A stretch of DNA of 64,000 nucleotides, taken from Paracoccus liaowanqingii. Its GTDB lineage: Bacteria > Pseudomonadota > Alphaproteobacteria > Rhodobacterales > Rhodobacteraceae. Below the pieces are notes generated by a model. That model saw nothing but the letters and a program-made list of their open reading frames with translations, ran no database searches and had not been told where the DNA came from. A program made the position numbers and the translations under genes. The stretch covers positions 1,404,501 through 1,468,500 of the forward strand of contig NZ_CP038439.1 of assembly GCF_004683865.2 (NCBI RefSeq), in the 5' to 3' direction. Of the stretch, positions 30,795 to 41,602 are shown piece by piece. The first letter of the stretch is position 1; the number at the start of each line of letters is the position of its first letter.

Positions 30795-31187
30795 ATGTCA
30801 CTTCTGCAGGCGGCGCGCGAGGTGCGCGAACGGGCCTATGTGCCCTATTCCCGCTTCAAGGTCGGCGCGGCGATCCGCGGCGCCTCGGGCACCATCTATC
30901 GCGGCTGCAACGTGGAAAACGTCGCCTATCCCGAGGGCACCTGCGCCGAGGCCGGCGCCATCGCCGCCATGGTGGCCGCCGGCGAGACGCGCCTGACCGA
31001 GGTGGCGGTCATCGCCGACAGCCCCAGCCCGGTGCCCCCCTGCGGCGGCTGCCGGCAGAAACTGGCCGAGTTCGCGGATGCCGACGTGCCGGTGCTGCTG
31101 GCCACGACCGACGGGGCCCAGATGCACACCACGGTGGGCGATCTGCTGCCGGGGCGCTTCGATGCGGGCCACATGGCGCGCACATGA
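30795..31187 (+). CDS. cdd: Cytidine deaminase
   Basis: Deaminates (deoxy)cytidine to (deoxy)uridine. 130 residues. Zinc site: C(39)NVENVAYPEGTCAEAGAI region with the HAE-type motif in the form CAE (Cys-type ligand) and PCGGCRQ further on, typical of the small tetrameric Cdd. ATG 30795 was chosen over an upstream in-frame ATG because the family begins with MSLLQAAREVRERAYVPYS. First gene of the five-gene salvage operon; overlaps deoA by ATGA. Confidence 0.95.
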   Translation: MSLLQAAREVRERAYVPYSRFKVGAAIRGASGTIYRGCNVENVAYPEGTCAEAGAIAAMVAAGETRLTEVAVIADSPSPVPPCGGCRQKLAEFADADVPVLLATTDGAQMHTTVGDLLPGRFDAGHMART

Positions 31188-32464
31188 CCGATCCGCGCCC
31201 CGTGATCTCGGCCATCCGCGACGGGCGCGGGCTTGACGGGCCGGGGGCGGCGCTGATCGCGCAGGGGCTGGCCGACGGGTCGGTCAGCGACGCGCAGGCG
31301 GGCGCCTTCGCCATGGCCGTGCTGACCAAGGGCGTGGGACCGGCGGGCCGCGTGGCCCTGACCCGGGCCATGCGCGATTCGGGCCATGTGCTGCAATGGG
31401 ATCTGTCGGGCCCGGTGGTGGACAAGCATTCGACCGGGGGCATCGGGGACACCGTCAGCCTGGTGCTGGCGCCGCTGCTGGCCGCGCGGGGGGTCTTCGT
31501 GCCGATGATCTCGGGCCGGGGTCTGGGCCATACCGGCGGCACGCTGGACAAGCTGGAGGCGATCCCCGGCTATCTGTGCGACCAGCCCGAGGACGCCTTC
31601 CGCCGCATCGTGCGGCAGGTCGGCTGCGCCATCGTCTCGGCCACCGGCGACGTGGCGCCTGCGGACCGGCGCCTCTACGCGATCCGCGACGAAACGGGCA
31701 CGGTCGAATCGATCGACCTGATCACGGCCTCGATCCTGTCCAAGAAGCTGGCGGCGGGGCTGGATGCGCTGGTGCTGGACGTCAAGGCGGGCTCGGGCGC
31801 GATCCTGAAGAAGCCCGACAGCGCCGGGCGGCTGGCGCAGGCGCTGGTCGAGACGGCGAATGGTGCGGGCTGCCCCACGACCGCGCTGATCACCGACATG
31901 GACCAGCCATTGGCCCGCAGCGCCGGCAACGCGCTGGAGGTGATGGAGGCGATCCGCACCCTGCAGGGCGCCCCCGGGGCGCTGCGCGAGCTGACCCTGG
32001 CGCTGGCCGCCGAATGCCTGTCCCTGGCGGGCCAGCCCACGGACGGGCTGGAGGCGGTGCTGGATGGCGGGGCCGCCGCCGAGGTCTTCGGCCGCATGGT
32101 CGCCGCGATGGGCGGGCCGCGCGACCTGATGGAACGTCCCGAGGCGCATCTGCCCCGTGCCCCCGTCATCCGCCCTGTGCCCACCCCCGAGGGCCGGGTC
32201 GGGCGCATCGACGTGACGGCGCTTGGCCATGCCGTGCTGGCGCTTGGCGGCGGGCGGGTGCGCGCGGGCGAGGCGATCGACCACGGCGTCGGGCTGGACG
32301 GTCTGGTCAAGCTGGGCGAGCCGGTCGGCCCCGACCGGCCGCTGGCGATGGTCCATGCCGCCGACGATCTGGGGGCCGAGGTCGCCATCGCCGCCGTGCA
32401 GGCCGCCTATACCCTGGGCGAGGGCGCCCCCGGCCCGCTGATCCGCGACCGGATCACCCGATGA
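31184..32464 (+). CDS. deoA: Thymidine phosphorylase
   Basis: Phosphorolysis of thymidine or deoxyuridine to the base and deoxyribose-1-phosphate. 426 residues. Signature segments KHSTGGIGDTVSLVLAP, MISGRGLGHTGGTLDKLE, and DVKAGSGAILK are present. It shares four bases with cdd and four with deoB, so the products pass directly along: deoxyuridine from Cdd to DeoA, and deoxyribose-1-phosphate to DeoB. Confidence 0.97.
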   Translation: MTDPRPVISAIRDGRGLDGPGAALIAQGLADGSVSDAQAGAFAMAVLTKGVGPAGRVALTRAMRDSGHVLQWDLSGPVVDKHSTGGIGDTVSLVLAPLLAARGVFVPMISGRGLGHTGGTLDKLEAIPGYLCDQPEDAFRRIVRQVGCAIVSATGDVAPADRRLYAIRDETGTVESIDLITASILSKKLAAGLDALVLDVKAGSGAILKKPDSAGRLAQALVETANGAGCPTTALITDMDQPLARSAGNALEVMEAIRTLQGAPGALRELTLALAAECLSLAGQPTDGLEAVLDGGAAAEVFGRMVAAMGGPRDLMERPEAHLPRAPVIRPVPTPEGRVGRIDVTALGHAVLALGGGRVRAGEAIDHGVGLDGLVKLGEPVGPDRPLAMVHAADDLGAEVAIAAVQAAYTLGEGAPGPLIRDRITR

Positions 32465-33639
32465 GCCGCGCCTTCCTGATCGTGATGGACAGCCTGGGGA
32501 TCGGCGGGGCGCCCGACGCGGGCGCGTATTTCAACGAGGGCCGCCCCGATACCGGCGCCAACACGCTGGCCCATATCGCGGCGGCCCATCCGCTGCACCT
32601 GCCGGTGCTGGACGGCCTGGGCCTGGGGGCGGCGCTGCGCCTTGCCTCGGGGGCCGAGGCACCGGGCCTCGTGGCCGCGCCTCAGGGCCTGTGGGGCGCG
32701 GCGACCGAGATCTCTCGCGGCAAGGACACCCCTTCGGGCCATTGGGAGATGGCGGGCGTGCCCGTGCCGTGGGACTGGACCTATTTTCCCGACACGCGGC
32801 CCGCCTTTCCGGCCGCCGTGACCGCGCGGATCCGCGCGCTGGCGGGGACCGAGGGGATCCTCGGCGACTGCCACGCCTCGGGCACCGAGGTGATCGAGGC
32901 CTTCGGGGCCGAGCATTTGCGGACCGGCTGGCCCATCTGCTACACCTCGGCCGACAGCGTGCTGCAGATCGCCGCGCACGAGGACGCCTTCGGCCGCGAC
33001 CGGCTGCTCGCCCTCTGCCGCGATCTGGCGCCGATGCTGCACCAGATGCGCGTGGGCCGGGTCATCGCGCGACCCTTCACCGGGGCGCCGGGAAACTTTC
33101 ACCGCACCGCGCATCGCCGCGATTTCGCCATCGCCCCGCCGGGCGACACGATCTTGGACATCGCGCAGGGAGCCGGGCGCGTGACCCACGGGATCGGCAA
33201 GATCGGCGACATCTTCAGCCTTCGCGGCATCACCCATCTGCACAAGGGGGGATCGGACGCCGATCTGGCCGATCATCTGATCCGCCTTGGCGGGACGGCC
33301 GAGCCCGGCAGCCTGACCTTCGCCAATTTCGTCGAATTCGACGCGCTCTATGGCCACCGGCGCGACATCGCGGGCTATGCCCGGCAGCTGGAATGGTTCG
33401 ACGCGGTGGCGGGGCGCTTTCTAGCGACGCTGGCCCCCGGCGATCTGGCGATCTTCACCGCCGATCACGGCAACGATCCCGGCTGGCACGGCACCGACCA
33501 CACCCGCGAACGGGTGCCGGTGCTGGGGCACGGCGCGGGCTGCCGCGGCGTGGGCCTTGTGAGCTTCAGCGATATAGGGGCATCGGTCCTGTCCCATCTG
33601 GGCCTTCCCGCCCCCCGACACGGAGCCAGCTTCCTGTGA
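32461..33639 (+). CDS. deoB: Phosphopentomutase
   Basis: Interconverts (deoxy)ribose-1- and -5-phosphate. 392 residues of the alkaline phosphatase superfamily. N-terminal metal ligand D10 in IVMDSLGIGGAPD and the phosphorylated Thr at 90 in GKDTPSGHWEM are visible, and the second metal site is in FTADHGNDPGWHGTDHTRE. Overlaps deoA (ATGA) and add (GTGA). Confidence 0.97.
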   Translation: MSRAFLIVMDSLGIGGAPDAGAYFNEGRPDTGANTLAHIAAAHPLHLPVLDGLGLGAALRLASGAEAPGLVAAPQGLWGAATEISRGKDTPSGHWEMAGVPVPWDWTYFPDTRPAFPAAVTARIRALAGTEGILGDCHASGTEVIEAFGAEHLRTGWPICYTSADSVLQIAAHEDAFGRDRLLALCRDLAPMLHQMRVGRVIARPFTGAPGNFHRTAHRRDFAIAPPGDTILDIAQGAGRVTHGIGKIGDIFSLRGITHLHKGGSDADLADHLIRLGGTAEPGSLTFANFVEFDALYGHRRDIAGYARQLEWFDAVAGRFLATLAPGDLAIFTADHGNDPGWHGTDHTRERVPVLGHGAGCRGVGLVSFSDIGASVLSHLGLPAPRHGASFL

Positions 33640-34595
33640 AGAAAATCGAACTGCACCTGCATCTGGAGGGCGCGGCGCCCCCCGATTTCATCCGCAGCCT
33701 GGCGGGCGAGAAGCGCCTGACGCTGGACGGCGTCTTCGACGATCGCGGCGCCTATGCCTATGACGATTTTGCGGGCTTCCTGCGCTGCTACGAAGGCGCC
33801 ACCCGCGTGCTGCAAGGCCCCCGCGACTATGCCCGCCTGCTGGCCGAGGTCCTGGAACGCTGCGCCGAGGAAGGCGTGATCTACGTCGAGCTGTTCGTCT
33901 CGCCCGAGTTCTGCGGCGGCGCGGACCTGCCTGCCTGGCGCGACCATCTGGCCGCGATGACCGAGGTGGCGGACGCCGCCCGCGCCGACGGCATCGACAG
34001 CCGCGGCATCGTCACCGCGATCCGCCATTTCGACCCCGACCGCGCCCGGCGCAGCGCGATCTGCGCGGCCGAGACCGCCGGCGGCTGGATCACCGGCTTC
34101 GGCATGGGCGGCGCCGAGCAGGTCCACAAGGCCACCGATTTCGCCTGGAGCTTCGACTGCGCGGCCGAGGCCGGGCTGGGGCTGACCTGCCACGCGGGCG
34201 AATGGCTGGGCCCCGACAGCGTCCGGCAGGCGCTGGATCTGGGCTGCACCCGCATCGGCCACGGCGTCCGCGCCATCGAGGATCGGGCCCTGGTCCGCGA
34301 TCTGGTCGAGCGGAACATCACGCTGGAGGTCTGCCCCGGCTCGAACATCGCGCTTGGCGTCTATCCCTCGTGGGACGCCCATCCCATCGCGCGGCTGGCC
34401 GATGCGGGGGTGCGGGTCACGGTGTCGACCGACGATCCGCCCTTCTTCCACACCACGCTGCGGGCCGAATACGACCGGCTTGCCTCGACCTTTGACTGGG
34501 GCGATACCGAGTTCCGGCAGATCAATCTGTGGGCCGCCGAGGCCGCCTTCTGCGACACCGCCACCCGTGACCGCCTGAAAAAGGAATTCTCCTGA
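33636..34595 (+). CDS. add: Adenosine deaminase
   Basis: Hydrolyses (deoxy)adenosine to inosine. 319 residues, TIM-barrel amidohydrolase. Zinc-binding HLHLEG near the N-terminus, TCHAGE, GHGVRA and VSTDDPPFF all match. Start is GTG 33636 overlapping the deoB stop. An adenine-deaminase-like activity within this family cannot be excluded from sequence alone. Shares one base with upp. Confidence 0.9.
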   Translation: MKKIELHLHLEGAAPPDFIRSLAGEKRLTLDGVFDDRGAYAYDDFAGFLRCYEGATRVLQGPRDYARLLAEVLERCAEEGVIYVELFVSPEFCGGADLPAWRDHLAAMTEVADAARADGIDSRGIVTAIRHFDPDRARRSAICAAETAGGWITGFGMGGAEQVHKATDFAWSFDCAAEAGLGLTCHAGEWLGPDSVRQALDLGCTRIGHGVRAIEDRALVRDLVERNITLEVCPGSNIALGVYPSWDAHPIARLADAGVRVTVSTDDPPFFHTTLRAEYDRLASTFDWGDTEFRQINLWAAEAAFCDTATRDRLKKEFS

Positions 34596-35224
34596 TGCCC
34601 CATCTGACCGTCGTCGATCACCCCCTTGTCAGCCACAAGCTGTCGATCATGCGCCAGAAGGACGTGTCCACCGCCGGCTTTCGCCGCCTCCTGCGCGAGA
34701 TCAGCCTGCTCTTGGCCTACGAGGTCACGCGCGAGCTGGAGCTGACCACCATCCGCATCGAGACCCCGATGTGCGAGATGGACGCCCCCACGCTGGAGGG
34801 CAAGAAGCTGGCCCTGATCTCGATCCTGCGGGCCGGGAACGGGTTGCTGGACGGCATCCTCGAGCTGATCCCCGGTGCGCGGGTGGGCTTCGTGGGCCTC
34901 TATCGCGACCCCGAGACGCTGAAGCCCGTCGAATACTACTGCAAGGTGCCGCGCGAACTGGATGCGCGCATGACCATCGTCGTCGATCCGATGCTGGCCA
35001 CCGGCAATTCCTCGGTCGCGGCCATCGACATGCTGAAGGACCGCGGCGCCAAGAACATCCGCTTTCTGTGCCTTCTGGCCGCCCCCGAAGGGGTCGAGCG
35101 CATGCGGCAGGCCCATCCCGACGTGCCGATCTTCACCGCCGCGCTGGACGAACGGCTGGACGATCACGGCTATATCGTGCCGGGCCTGGGCGACGCGGGC
35201 GACCGGATGTTCGGCACGAAATAG
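34595..35224 (+). CDS. upp: Uracil phosphoribosyltransferase
   Basis: Salvages uracil with PRPP to UMP. 209 residues, typical. PRPP-binding loop [15 protein letters not shown] and the uracil-binding C-terminal [16 protein letters not shown] are present. ATG overlaps the add stop by one base (TGATG). Last gene of cdd-deoA-deoB-add-upp. Confidence 0.97.
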   Translation: MPHLTVVDHPLVSHKLSIMRQKDVSTAGFRRLLREISLLLAYEVTRELELTTIRIETPMCEMDAPTLEGKKLALISILRAGNGLLDGILELIPGARVGFVGLYRDPETLKPVEYYCKVPRELDARMTIVVDPMLATGNSSVAAIDMLKDRGAKNIRFLCLLAAPEGVERMRQAHPDVPIFTAALDERLDDHGYIVPGLGDAGDRMFGTK

Positions 35225-35286
35225 GGCCGCGTTAACCGGCCCTTCAGGGTTCTGCGCTAACCGTTGGGGCAGGACAGGGGGTGCGG

Positions 35287-36235
35287 ATGAACGCTCACGC
35301 TTGGGTGGTGGCTGTGATGATGGGCGGGGCGGCGCAGGCGGCCCCCAGCCCGCCGCCGCCCGACGGCTTCGCGGGCGGGCAGTATATCGACGCTTCGGGC
35401 TGCGTCTTCACCCGCGAGGATGGCGGTTGGACGGCGCGGATCGACGGGCAGGGGCGGGCGGTCTGCGGCTTTCCCCCCAGCCTTGGCGCGCGCCGCACCG
35501 ATCCGGGCGCCGACCGTGTGCTGCCGCTGACCGAAGAAGCCCCGCCCGATGTCGAGACCCTGCTGATGGAGCAGCTGTCGCGCGACCTGCGCCCCGGCGA
35601 ATGGACCGCCGATCCCCGCCCCGCCGAGGTCCGGTCGGACCCTGCGCCGTCGCGCCGCCCCGACCCGATGCAGACCGCCGTCGAGGATGCGATGACCCTG
35701 GCGCCCGCACTGCGCGAGGCGTCGGGGCTGGCGGGCTCGGCCGACCTCTGCGCACGGCTCGGCTATCGCCCTGACCCCGAGGGGACGCGGCAGGGCCTGT
35801 CCCTGGGCCTCTGCCCCGGCATGCGCGTGGCCCCGCTGACGATCGGAACGGTGCAGGTCGCGGGCGAATCGCCGCCCGCCGGCGGCCGCGCCCGCAAGGG
35901 TCGCCCGCCCGGCAGTCCAGCCGCGCCCCACGCCCGCAGCGCCACCCGTCAAGGCCGCAGCCGCAACTGCGGCGGACCCGCCATCAGACGGACCGGAGAT
36001 GATCCCCGCCTCGGCGCGCTATGTCCTGATCGGAGCCTTTTCGGACGAGGCAGGCGCGGCGACGGCCCGTCAGGCTCTGGCTGCCCGCGGCTATTCGGTG
36101 GGGCAGGGCCGCGTCAAGGGTGACGCCTCGCCCCTGCGCCTGATCATGGCCGGGCCCTTCGCGGACCGTCGCGCGCTGATCGTCGCGTTGAACGACCTGC
36201 GGCGCAACGGCTATCCCGGTGCCGTGGCGCGCTAG
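35287..36235 (+). pseudogene. SPOR-domain envelope protein, frameshifted near 35880
   Basis: The N-terminal part starts at ATG 35287 (or GTG 35281), with a signal peptide ending AQAAP and a domain having two or more Cys. It reads well to about 35880. In that frame the tail is Arg/Gly-rich and stops at 36123. One frame over from 35882 there is an Ala/Pro linker and then a good SPOR peptidoglycan-binding domain (ARYVLIGAFSDEAGAATAR, GRVKGD, LIMAGPFADR) to 36235. Skipping one base restores about 317 codons. Either a real frameshift, a sequencing error in GCC/CGG-rich DNA, or a recoding site. Confidence 0.75.
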
Positions 36236-37260
36236 GCGCTGCGCACCGCGTCGATCATCCGGGCGACATTGTCGGGATCGGCATCCGGGGTGATGCCATG
36301 GCCCAAGTTGAAAACATGCGGCCCGCCGCGCAGGCTGCGGGTGATCCGCTGCGCCTCGGCAACAAGTTCGGGCCCGCCCGTGACCATGTGCCGCGGGTCC
36401 AGGTTGCCCTGCACGCAACCGTCAACCTGAAGTTCCGCCGCCGCCCATTCGGCCGAGACCGAATTGTCCAGCGCCAGGCAATCCGCCCCGGTGGCCTTGG
36501 CAAAGCCCACATAGCGCGGCCCCGCCTCGCGCGGGAAGGCGATGACCGGCAAGCCGGGATGGCGGGCCTTCAACGCCGCGATGATGCGCGCGATCGGCGC
36601 CAGCGAGAAGTCGTCGAAATCGCGGCCCTTCAGGCTGCCGGCCCAGCTGTCAAACAGCTTGACGACCTCGGCCCCGGCCTCGATCTGGCGCGACAGGTAA
36701 TGGATGGTCGCCTCGGTGATCAGGTCGATCAGCGCCGCGAAGGTCGCCCGGTCCTGGTCCTTCAGCAGATGTGCCGGGCCCTGATCCTTGGTCCCCCGGC
36801 CCGCGACCATGTAGGTCGCGACCGTCCAGGGCGCACCGGCAAAGCCGATCAGCGTGGTCTCGCGCGGCAATTCGCCCGACAGGATCCGCACCGTCTCGTA
36901 GATCGGGGACAGGGTCGCGTCGATCTGGTCAGCCGGACGCAGCTGCGCCAGATCGGCGGCCGAGGTGACGGTGGACAGGCGCGGCCCTTCGCCGGTCACG
37001 AACCACAGATCCGCGCCCAGGGCCTGCGGGATCAACAGGATGTCGGCGAACAGGATCGCCGCGTCGAAGCCGAAGCGCCGCAGCGGCTGCAGCGTGACCT
37101 CGGCCGCCAGTTCGGGATTGTAGCACAGCGACAGGAAATCGCCCGCCTGCGCGCGCGTCGCCCGGTACTCCGGCAGATAGCGCCCGGCCTGGCGCATCAT
37201 CCAGATCGGCGGGGTGGGCAGAGTCTCGCCGCCGAGGGCGCGCAGCAGAAGTTTGGTCAT
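36232..37260 (-). CDS. hemE: Uroporphyrinogen decarboxylase
   Basis: Removes four acetate carboxyls from uroporphyrinogen III to give coproporphyrinogen III. 342 residues. N-terminal [19 protein letters not shown] and GFAGAPWT are the family signatures. Its stop shares CTAG with the SPOR gene stop on the other strand. Divergent from hemC, the enzyme two steps earlier, across a 75-base gap. Confidence 0.98.
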   Translation of the reverse strand: MTKLLLRALGGETLPTPPIWMMRQAGRYLPEYRATRAQAGDFLSLCYNPELAAEVTLQPLRRFGFDAAILFADILLIPQALGADLWFVTGEGPRLSTVTSAADLAQLRPADQIDATLSPIYETVRILSGELPRETTLIGFAGAPWTVATYMVAGRGTKDQGPAHLLKDQDRATFAALIDLITEATIHYLSRQIEAGAEVVKLFDSWAGSLKGRDFDDFSLAPIARIIAALKARHPGLPVIAFPREAGPRYVGFAKATGADCLALDNSVSAEWAAAELQVDGCVQGNLDPRHMVTGGPELVAEAQRITRSLRGGPHVFNLGHGITPDADPDNVARMIDAVRSA

Positions 37261-37335
37261 GAGGCCTCCTGCCGCCCCTTGAAGGCGAGGCGACAGGCGT
37301 TGTCAAGCGCGGCCCCCCCGGCTATGCCCGGGCCC

Positions 37336-38274
37336 ATGACACAGATGCCCACCCCCTCCCGCCTCCTCCGGATCGGCACGCGCGGCTCGATCCTGGCCCT
37401 GGCGCAGGCGCATGAGACGCGCGACCGGCTGATGGCCGCGCATGACCTGCCCGCCGACGCCTTCGAGATCGTCGTGATCCGCACCACGGGCGACCGCATC
37501 ACCGACCGACCCCTGAAGGAGATCGGCGGCAAGGGCCTGTTCACCCGCGAGATCGAGGAGGCGCTGACCGAGGGCGCCATCGATCTGGCTGTTCATTCCA
37601 TGAAGGACATGCCCACGCTGCAGCCCGACGGGCTGGTCATCGACTGCTATCTGCCGCGCGAGGATGTGCGTGACGCCTTCGTCAGCCTTGCGGTCGCCTC
37701 CATCGCGGACTTGCCCCAAGGGGCGGTGGTCGGATCCTCCAGCCTGCGGCGACGGGCGCAGCTGGCGCATCGCCGCCCCGACCTGCAGCTGGTCGAGTTC
37801 CGCGGCAACGTACAGACGCGGCTGAAGAAGCTGGAGGACGGCGTGGCGATCGCGACCTTCTTGGCCCAAGCCGGCCTCAACCGCATGGACATGGGCCATG
37901 TCGCCAGAGGGCCTATCGACCCCGACGAGATGCTGCCCGCCGTGGCGCAGGGGGCAATCGGTGTCGAACGGCGCCGGGATGACGACATGGCGGCTCAATT
38001 GCTGACGCCCATTCATCACGCCGAGACCGGCTTGCGCATTGAGGCCGAGCGGGCCTTCCTCGCCCGGCTGGATGGGTCCTGCCAGACGCCCATCGCTGGT
38101 CTGGCGGAACTGTCCGGCGACCGGATGATCCTGCGCGGCGAGATCCTGCGCCCCGATGGCAGCGAGATCGTGGCGGGCCGGCGCGAGGGGCTGGCCACCG
38201 ACGGCGCCGCCATGGGCGACGATCTGGCGCAGGAGCTGCTGGGCCGCGCCGGGCAGGGCTTCATGCAGATCTGA
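37336..38274 (+). CDS. hemC: Porphobilinogen deaminase (hydroxymethylbilane synthase)
   Basis: Condenses four porphobilinogens to hydroxymethylbilane. 312 residues. Segments RIGTRGSILALAQA, VHSMKDMPT, SSLRRRAQL and RGNVQTRLKKL are typical, and the dipyrromethane attachment Cys is in DGSCQTPIAG. Start ATG 37336; an in-frame ATG at 37324 is possible. hemE is divergent from it. Confidence 0.97.
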   Translation: MTQMPTPSRLLRIGTRGSILALAQAHETRDRLMAAHDLPADAFEIVVIRTTGDRITDRPLKEIGGKGLFTREIEEALTEGAIDLAVHSMKDMPTLQPDGLVIDCYLPREDVRDAFVSLAVASIADLPQGAVVGSSSLRRRAQLAHRRPDLQLVEFRGNVQTRLKKLEDGVAIATFLAQAGLNRMDMGHVARGPIDPDEMLPAVAQGAIGVERRRDDDMAAQLLTPIHHAETGLRIEAERAFLARLDGSCQTPIAGLAELSGDRMILRGEILRPDGSEIVAGRREGLATDGAAMGDDLAQELLGRAGQGFMQI

Positions 38275-38325
38275 TGCGGATCCGGTGATCGCAAGGCACG
38301 GCGTCCTCCGCCATGCCCTTCGCCA

Positions 38326-39045
38326 TCAGTAGGTGCGGATCAACCCGACCAGACGGCCCTGAATGCGGACGCGGTCGCCCGGCAGCACGCGGGTCTCGTA
38401 GGAGGGGTTGGCCGCCTCCAGCGCGATCATCGTGCCCTTGCGGCGATAGCGCTTCAAGGTGGCCTCCTGATTGTCGACCAGCGCCACGATGATGTCGCCC
38501 GTCTCGGCCGTGTCCTGTTCGCGAATCACCACCACGTCGCCGTCGTTGATCCCGGCCTCGATCATCGAATCGCCGGTGACCTCCAGCGCGTAGTGATGCT
38601 CGCGGCCCGTCAGCATCGTGCCGGGCACCGAGATGTGATGCGCGACCTGCGAGATCGCCTCGATCGGCACACCGGCGGCGATCCGGCCCATCAGGGGCAG
38701 TTGCACGGCGGGGCTGTCGGCCACCGACATGGCCCCGCGCGGACGCGCCGGGCGGGTATTGGCGATGAGGCGGGGGGTGAAGGGCGCGCGCGCCTCCTCC
38801 GGCTGGACAAGACCGCTCAGATGGGCCAGCGCATCGGGCAGGCGCACCACCTCCAGCGCGCGGGCGCGGTGGGGAAGGCGGCGGATGAAGCCGCGTTCCT
38901 CCAAGGCCGTCACCAGACGGTGGATGCCCGATTTCGAGCGCAGGTCCAGCGCATCCTTCATCTCGTCGAACGAGGGCGGCACGCCGTCGCGCATCATGCG
39001 CTTCTGAATGAACTCCAGCAGTTGAATCTGCTTTTTTGTCAGCAT
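38326..39045 (-). CDS. lexA: LexA repressor
   Basis: SOS transcriptional repressor and self-cleaving protease. 239 residues from ATG 39045. The winged helix-turn-helix is in 1-70 ([26 protein letters not shown]), the cleavage site is A124-G125, and the catalytic dyad is S160 and K198. The upstream ATG at 39063 would be only about seven bases from the predicted transcript start, so 39045, with GAAGG just upstream, is preferred. An SOS box and -10 overlap ahead of the gene predict autorepression. Confidence 0.97.
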   Translation of the reverse strand: MLTKKQIQLLEFIQKRMMRDGVPPSFDEMKDALDLRSKSGIHRLVTALEERGFIRRLPHRARALEVVRLPDALAHLSGLVQPEEARAPFTPRLIANTRPARPRGAMSVADSPAVQLPLMGRIAAGVPIEAISQVAHHISVPGTMLTGREHHYALEVTGDSMIEAGINDGDVVVIREQDTAETGDIIVALVDNQEATLKRYRRKGTMIALEAANPSYETRVLPGDRVRIQGRLVGLIRTY

Positions 39046-39065
39046 GACCTTCGCCTCTTCCATGT

Positions 39066-39105
39066 GTTCCGTCTATGTTCTAACCGATGCGCCGAATCCC
39101 GTCAA
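39066..39105 (-). promoter_or_regulatory. lexA promoter overlapping an SOS box
   Basis: Minus strand: TTGACG (39105-39100), 17-base spacer, TAGAAC (39082-39077). The SOS box GAAC-N7-GAAC lies at 39080-39066, so one half-site is inside the -10 element. This is the alphaproteobacterial LexA operator form. Confidence 0.85.
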
Positions 39106-39168
39106 TCATCTGACGGACAGATCGTAAAAATCCGGTTAATTCTCAGTGCGGAAGCGGAATGAAGGTCA

Positions 39169-40320
39169 TCAGATCACCGGCGCGGCGCGGGGGGTCGGAG
39201 GGGGGCGGACCAGCAGCGCGTCGGCCTCGGCCATCAGCGCCAGACGCGCGGAATCCTGATCGTCGAAGGGTGCGATGCCGGGCAGGCCGTCGCCGGGCGT
39301 CAGGCGGGCGCGCAGGTAGTGCTGGCGCGGCCCCTCGGCCGGCAGGTCGCAGGTCAGGCGGGCCTGCTGCAGGGGCGGGACAGCCTCCAGCCCCAACATG
39401 GCGCGGATGAGAGGTTGCATGAAGAGGATCGCGCAAGTCATTGCCGAGACGGGATTTCCCGGAAGGCCCAGCATGGCCGCCTTGTTCATGCGCCCGGCCA
39501 TCAGCGGCTTGCCCGGGCGCAGCGCGACCTTGTAGAAGGCCTGCTCGACGCCGTGATCCGCGGCGATCCGGCCAATCAGATCGTGATCGCCGACCGAGGC
39601 GCCGCCGATCGTCACCAGCAGATCGGCCCCTTCGGCGGCGGCGAAGCCGGCGCGCAGGCTGGCCTCGGTGTCTCGGGCCAGGGGCAGGATCAGCGCCTCG
39701 CCGCCCGCGTCGCGGACCAGGGCGGCGATCGCCAGATCGTTCGAGCTGATGATCTGGCCCGGCGCCGGGTCAGTGCCGGGGGGTACGAGTTCATCCCCAC
39801 CCGCCAGAATCGCCACGCGGGGGCGCCTGGCGACGCCGACATGGGCGACGTTCATCGCCGCCAGCAGGCCGATCCGGGCCGCCGTCAGGCGGCAGCCGGG
39901 TTCCATCCGGTCGCCTTCGGCGAAATCGTTGCCGCGCGGGCGGATGTTGCTGCCGCGCGAGCGGGTGGTGACGCTGATGCGGTCGCTGTCGCGCGCGATG
40001 TTCTCCTGCAGCTCGACATGGTCGTAGCCCGCAGGCACCGGGGCGCCGGTGAAGATGCGGATGGCGGTGCCGGGACGGGGGGTGCCGTCCCAGGGGTGGC
40101 CCGCGGCGCTGGCTCCGATCACCTCCAGCGTGTCGCCCAGATCGGCGGCGCGCAGGGCATAGCCGTCCATGGCCGAGGCGTCGAAGGGCGGCTGCGTCAG
40201 GCGCGAGACAGCGGATTCCAGCAGCGCGCGGCCCTGCGCCTCGGCCAGGGCCACGGTCTCAAGGCGCGGGGCGGAGGCAAGCGCCAGGACGCGGGCCAGG
40301 GCCTCGTCGACGCTGATCAC
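39169..40320 (-). CDS. moeA: Molybdopterin molybdenumtransferase
   Basis: Inserts molybdate into adenylated molybdopterin. 383 residues with domains MoeA-N (MDGYAL near 51-56), the central GDEL-type region ([13 protein letters not shown]) and the MPT-binding segment [22 protein letters not shown] lies near the C-terminal domain. It overlaps moaC by ATGA. Order on the minus strand is trpC-moaC-moeA followed by lexA with its own promoter. Confidence 0.95.
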   Translation of the reverse strand: MISVDEALARVLALASAPRLETVALAEAQGRALLESAVSRLTQPPFDASAMDGYALRAADLGDTLEVIGASAAGHPWDGTPRPGTAIRIFTGAPVPAGYDHVELQENIARDSDRISVTTRSRGSNIRPRGNDFAEGDRMEPGCRLTAARIGLLAAMNVAHVGVARRPRVAILAGGDELVPPGTDPAPGQIISSNDLAIAALVRDAGGEALILPLARDTEASLRAGFAAAEGADLLVTIGGASVGDHDLIGRIAADHGVEQAFYKVALRPGKPLMAGRMNKAAMLGLPGNPVSAMTCAILFMQPLIRAMLGLEAVPPLQQARLTCDLPAEGPRQHYLRARLTPGDGLPGIAPFDDQDSARLALMAEADALLVRPPPTPRAAPVI

Positions 40321-40790
40321 GGGTGGGCCTCGTAGAGGCCGGACTTGCCGCCCTCCTTGCGCAGCAGGTGGACGCCCTCGATCCGCATGGATTTCTCGGC
40401 GGCCTTGAGCATGTCATAGATGGTCAGGCAGGCCACGGTGACGGCGGTCAGCGCCTCCATCTCGACCCCGGTGCGGCCGGTGGTGCGCACGGTGGCGGTG
40501 ACGCGGATGCCGGGCAGGTCGGGGTCGGGGACCAGGTCGAGCGCGACCTTGGCGATGGGCAGCGGGTGGCAGAGCGGGATCAGATCGGCGGTGCGCTTGG
40601 CGCCCATGATGCCCGCCAGCCGCGCGACGCCCAGCACGTCGCCCTTGGCGGCACCGCCCTCTGCCAGCGCCAGGGTGGCCTCGGACATGATCACGCAGCC
40701 GGTGGCCACCGCCTCGCGCGTGGTTTCGGTCTTGGCCGAGACATCGACCATATGCGCCTGCCCCGAGGCATCGAAATGGGTCAGCGTCAT
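40317..40790 (-). CDS. moaC: Cyclic pyranopterin monophosphate synthase
   Basis: Acts with MoaA to produce cPMP, the first molybdopterin intermediate. 157 residues. The conserved [10 protein letters not shown] and [10 protein letters not shown] segments and the catalytic Lys region (AAEKSMRI) are present. Shares ATGA overlaps with both trpC upstream and moeA downstream, so translation of all three is probably coupled. Confidence 0.97.
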   Translation of the reverse strand: MTLTHFDASGQAHMVDVSAKTETTREAVATGCVIMSEATLALAEGGAAKGDVLGVARLAGIMGAKRTADLIPLCHPLPIAKVALDLVPDPDLPGIRVTATVRTTGRTGVEMEALTAVTVACLTIYDMLKAAEKSMRIEGVHLLRKEGGKSGLYEAHP

Positions 40791-41578
40791 GGGGTCACGT
40801 CCAGGATGGCGCGGGTCGCCGCCGCCACGTCGTCCTGCCGCATCAGGCTTTCGCCGATGAGGAAGCGCCGCGCGCCGACCTGCATCATCGCGCCCAGGTC
40901 GGCGGGGGTGAAGAGGCCGCTTTCGCAGACCAGCTGCCGGTCGGCGGGGATGCGCGGGGCCAGATCGCGGGTCACGTCCAGCGTCACCTCGAACGTCCGC
41001 AGGTTGCGGTTGTTGATGCCGATCAGCGGGGATTTCAGGCGCAGGGCGCGGTCCAGCTCGGGGGCGTCATGCACCTCGATCAGCACGTCCATGCCCCAGT
41101 GGATCGCCGCATCCTCGAGGTCGCGGGCCAAGGCATCGTCGACCGAGGCCATGATGATCAGGATGCAGTCGGCGCCCCAGGCCCGCGCCTCGGTCACCTG
41201 ATAGGTGTCGTGGAGGAAGTCCTTGCGCAGCGCCGGCAGGTCGCAGGCCGCGCGGGCGGCCCTCAGGAATTCGGGCGCGCCCTGGAAGCTGGGGCCGTCG
41301 GTTAGCACCGACAGGCAGGCGGCGCCACCCTGCTGATAGGCGCGGGCCAGCGCGGGCGGGTCGAAATCGGGACGGATGAGGCCCTTCGACGGGCTGGCCT
41401 TCTTGATCTCGGCGATGAGCGCGGGGCCGGTGGCCGCGGCGCGGTCGAGCGCCCGGGCAAAGCCGCGCGGCGCGGGGGCCTCGCGGGCCTCGGCCTCCAG
41501 CGCGGACAGGGGACGGACAGCCTTGGCGGCGGCGATCTCGTCCAGCTTGTAGGTCTTGATTGTCTCGAGGATGTCCAT
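40787..41578 (-). CDS. trpC: Indole-3-glycerol-phosphate synthase
   Basis: Closes the indole ring from CdRP in tryptophan synthesis. 263 residues, TIM barrel. [38 protein letters not shown] and [11 protein letters not shown] match the family. It is separated from trpD by ung and by repeat copy E, so it is no longer contiguous with trpG-trpD, and is co-transcribed with moaC-moeA. Confidence 0.97.
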   Translation of the reverse strand: MDILETIKTYKLDEIAAAKAVRPLSALEAEAREAPAPRGFARALDRAAATGPALIAEIKKASPSKGLIRPDFDPPALARAYQQGGAACLSVLTDGPSFQGAPEFLRAARAACDLPALRKDFLHDTYQVTEARAWGADCILIIMASVDDALARDLEDAAIHWGMDVLIEVHDAPELDRALRLKSPLIGINNRNLRTFEVTLDVTRDLAPRIPADRQLVCESGLFTPADLGAMMQVGARRFLIGESLMRQDDVAAATRAILDVTP

Positions 41579-41602
41579 GGCGGGATTGTAGCGCCCCGGG
41601 CC

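Noticed and set aside
35301..35774. Separate gene in the third frame within the SPOR region
   Set aside because: Low-complexity Arg/Gly translation with no start signal; overlaps the recognisable N-terminal domain.
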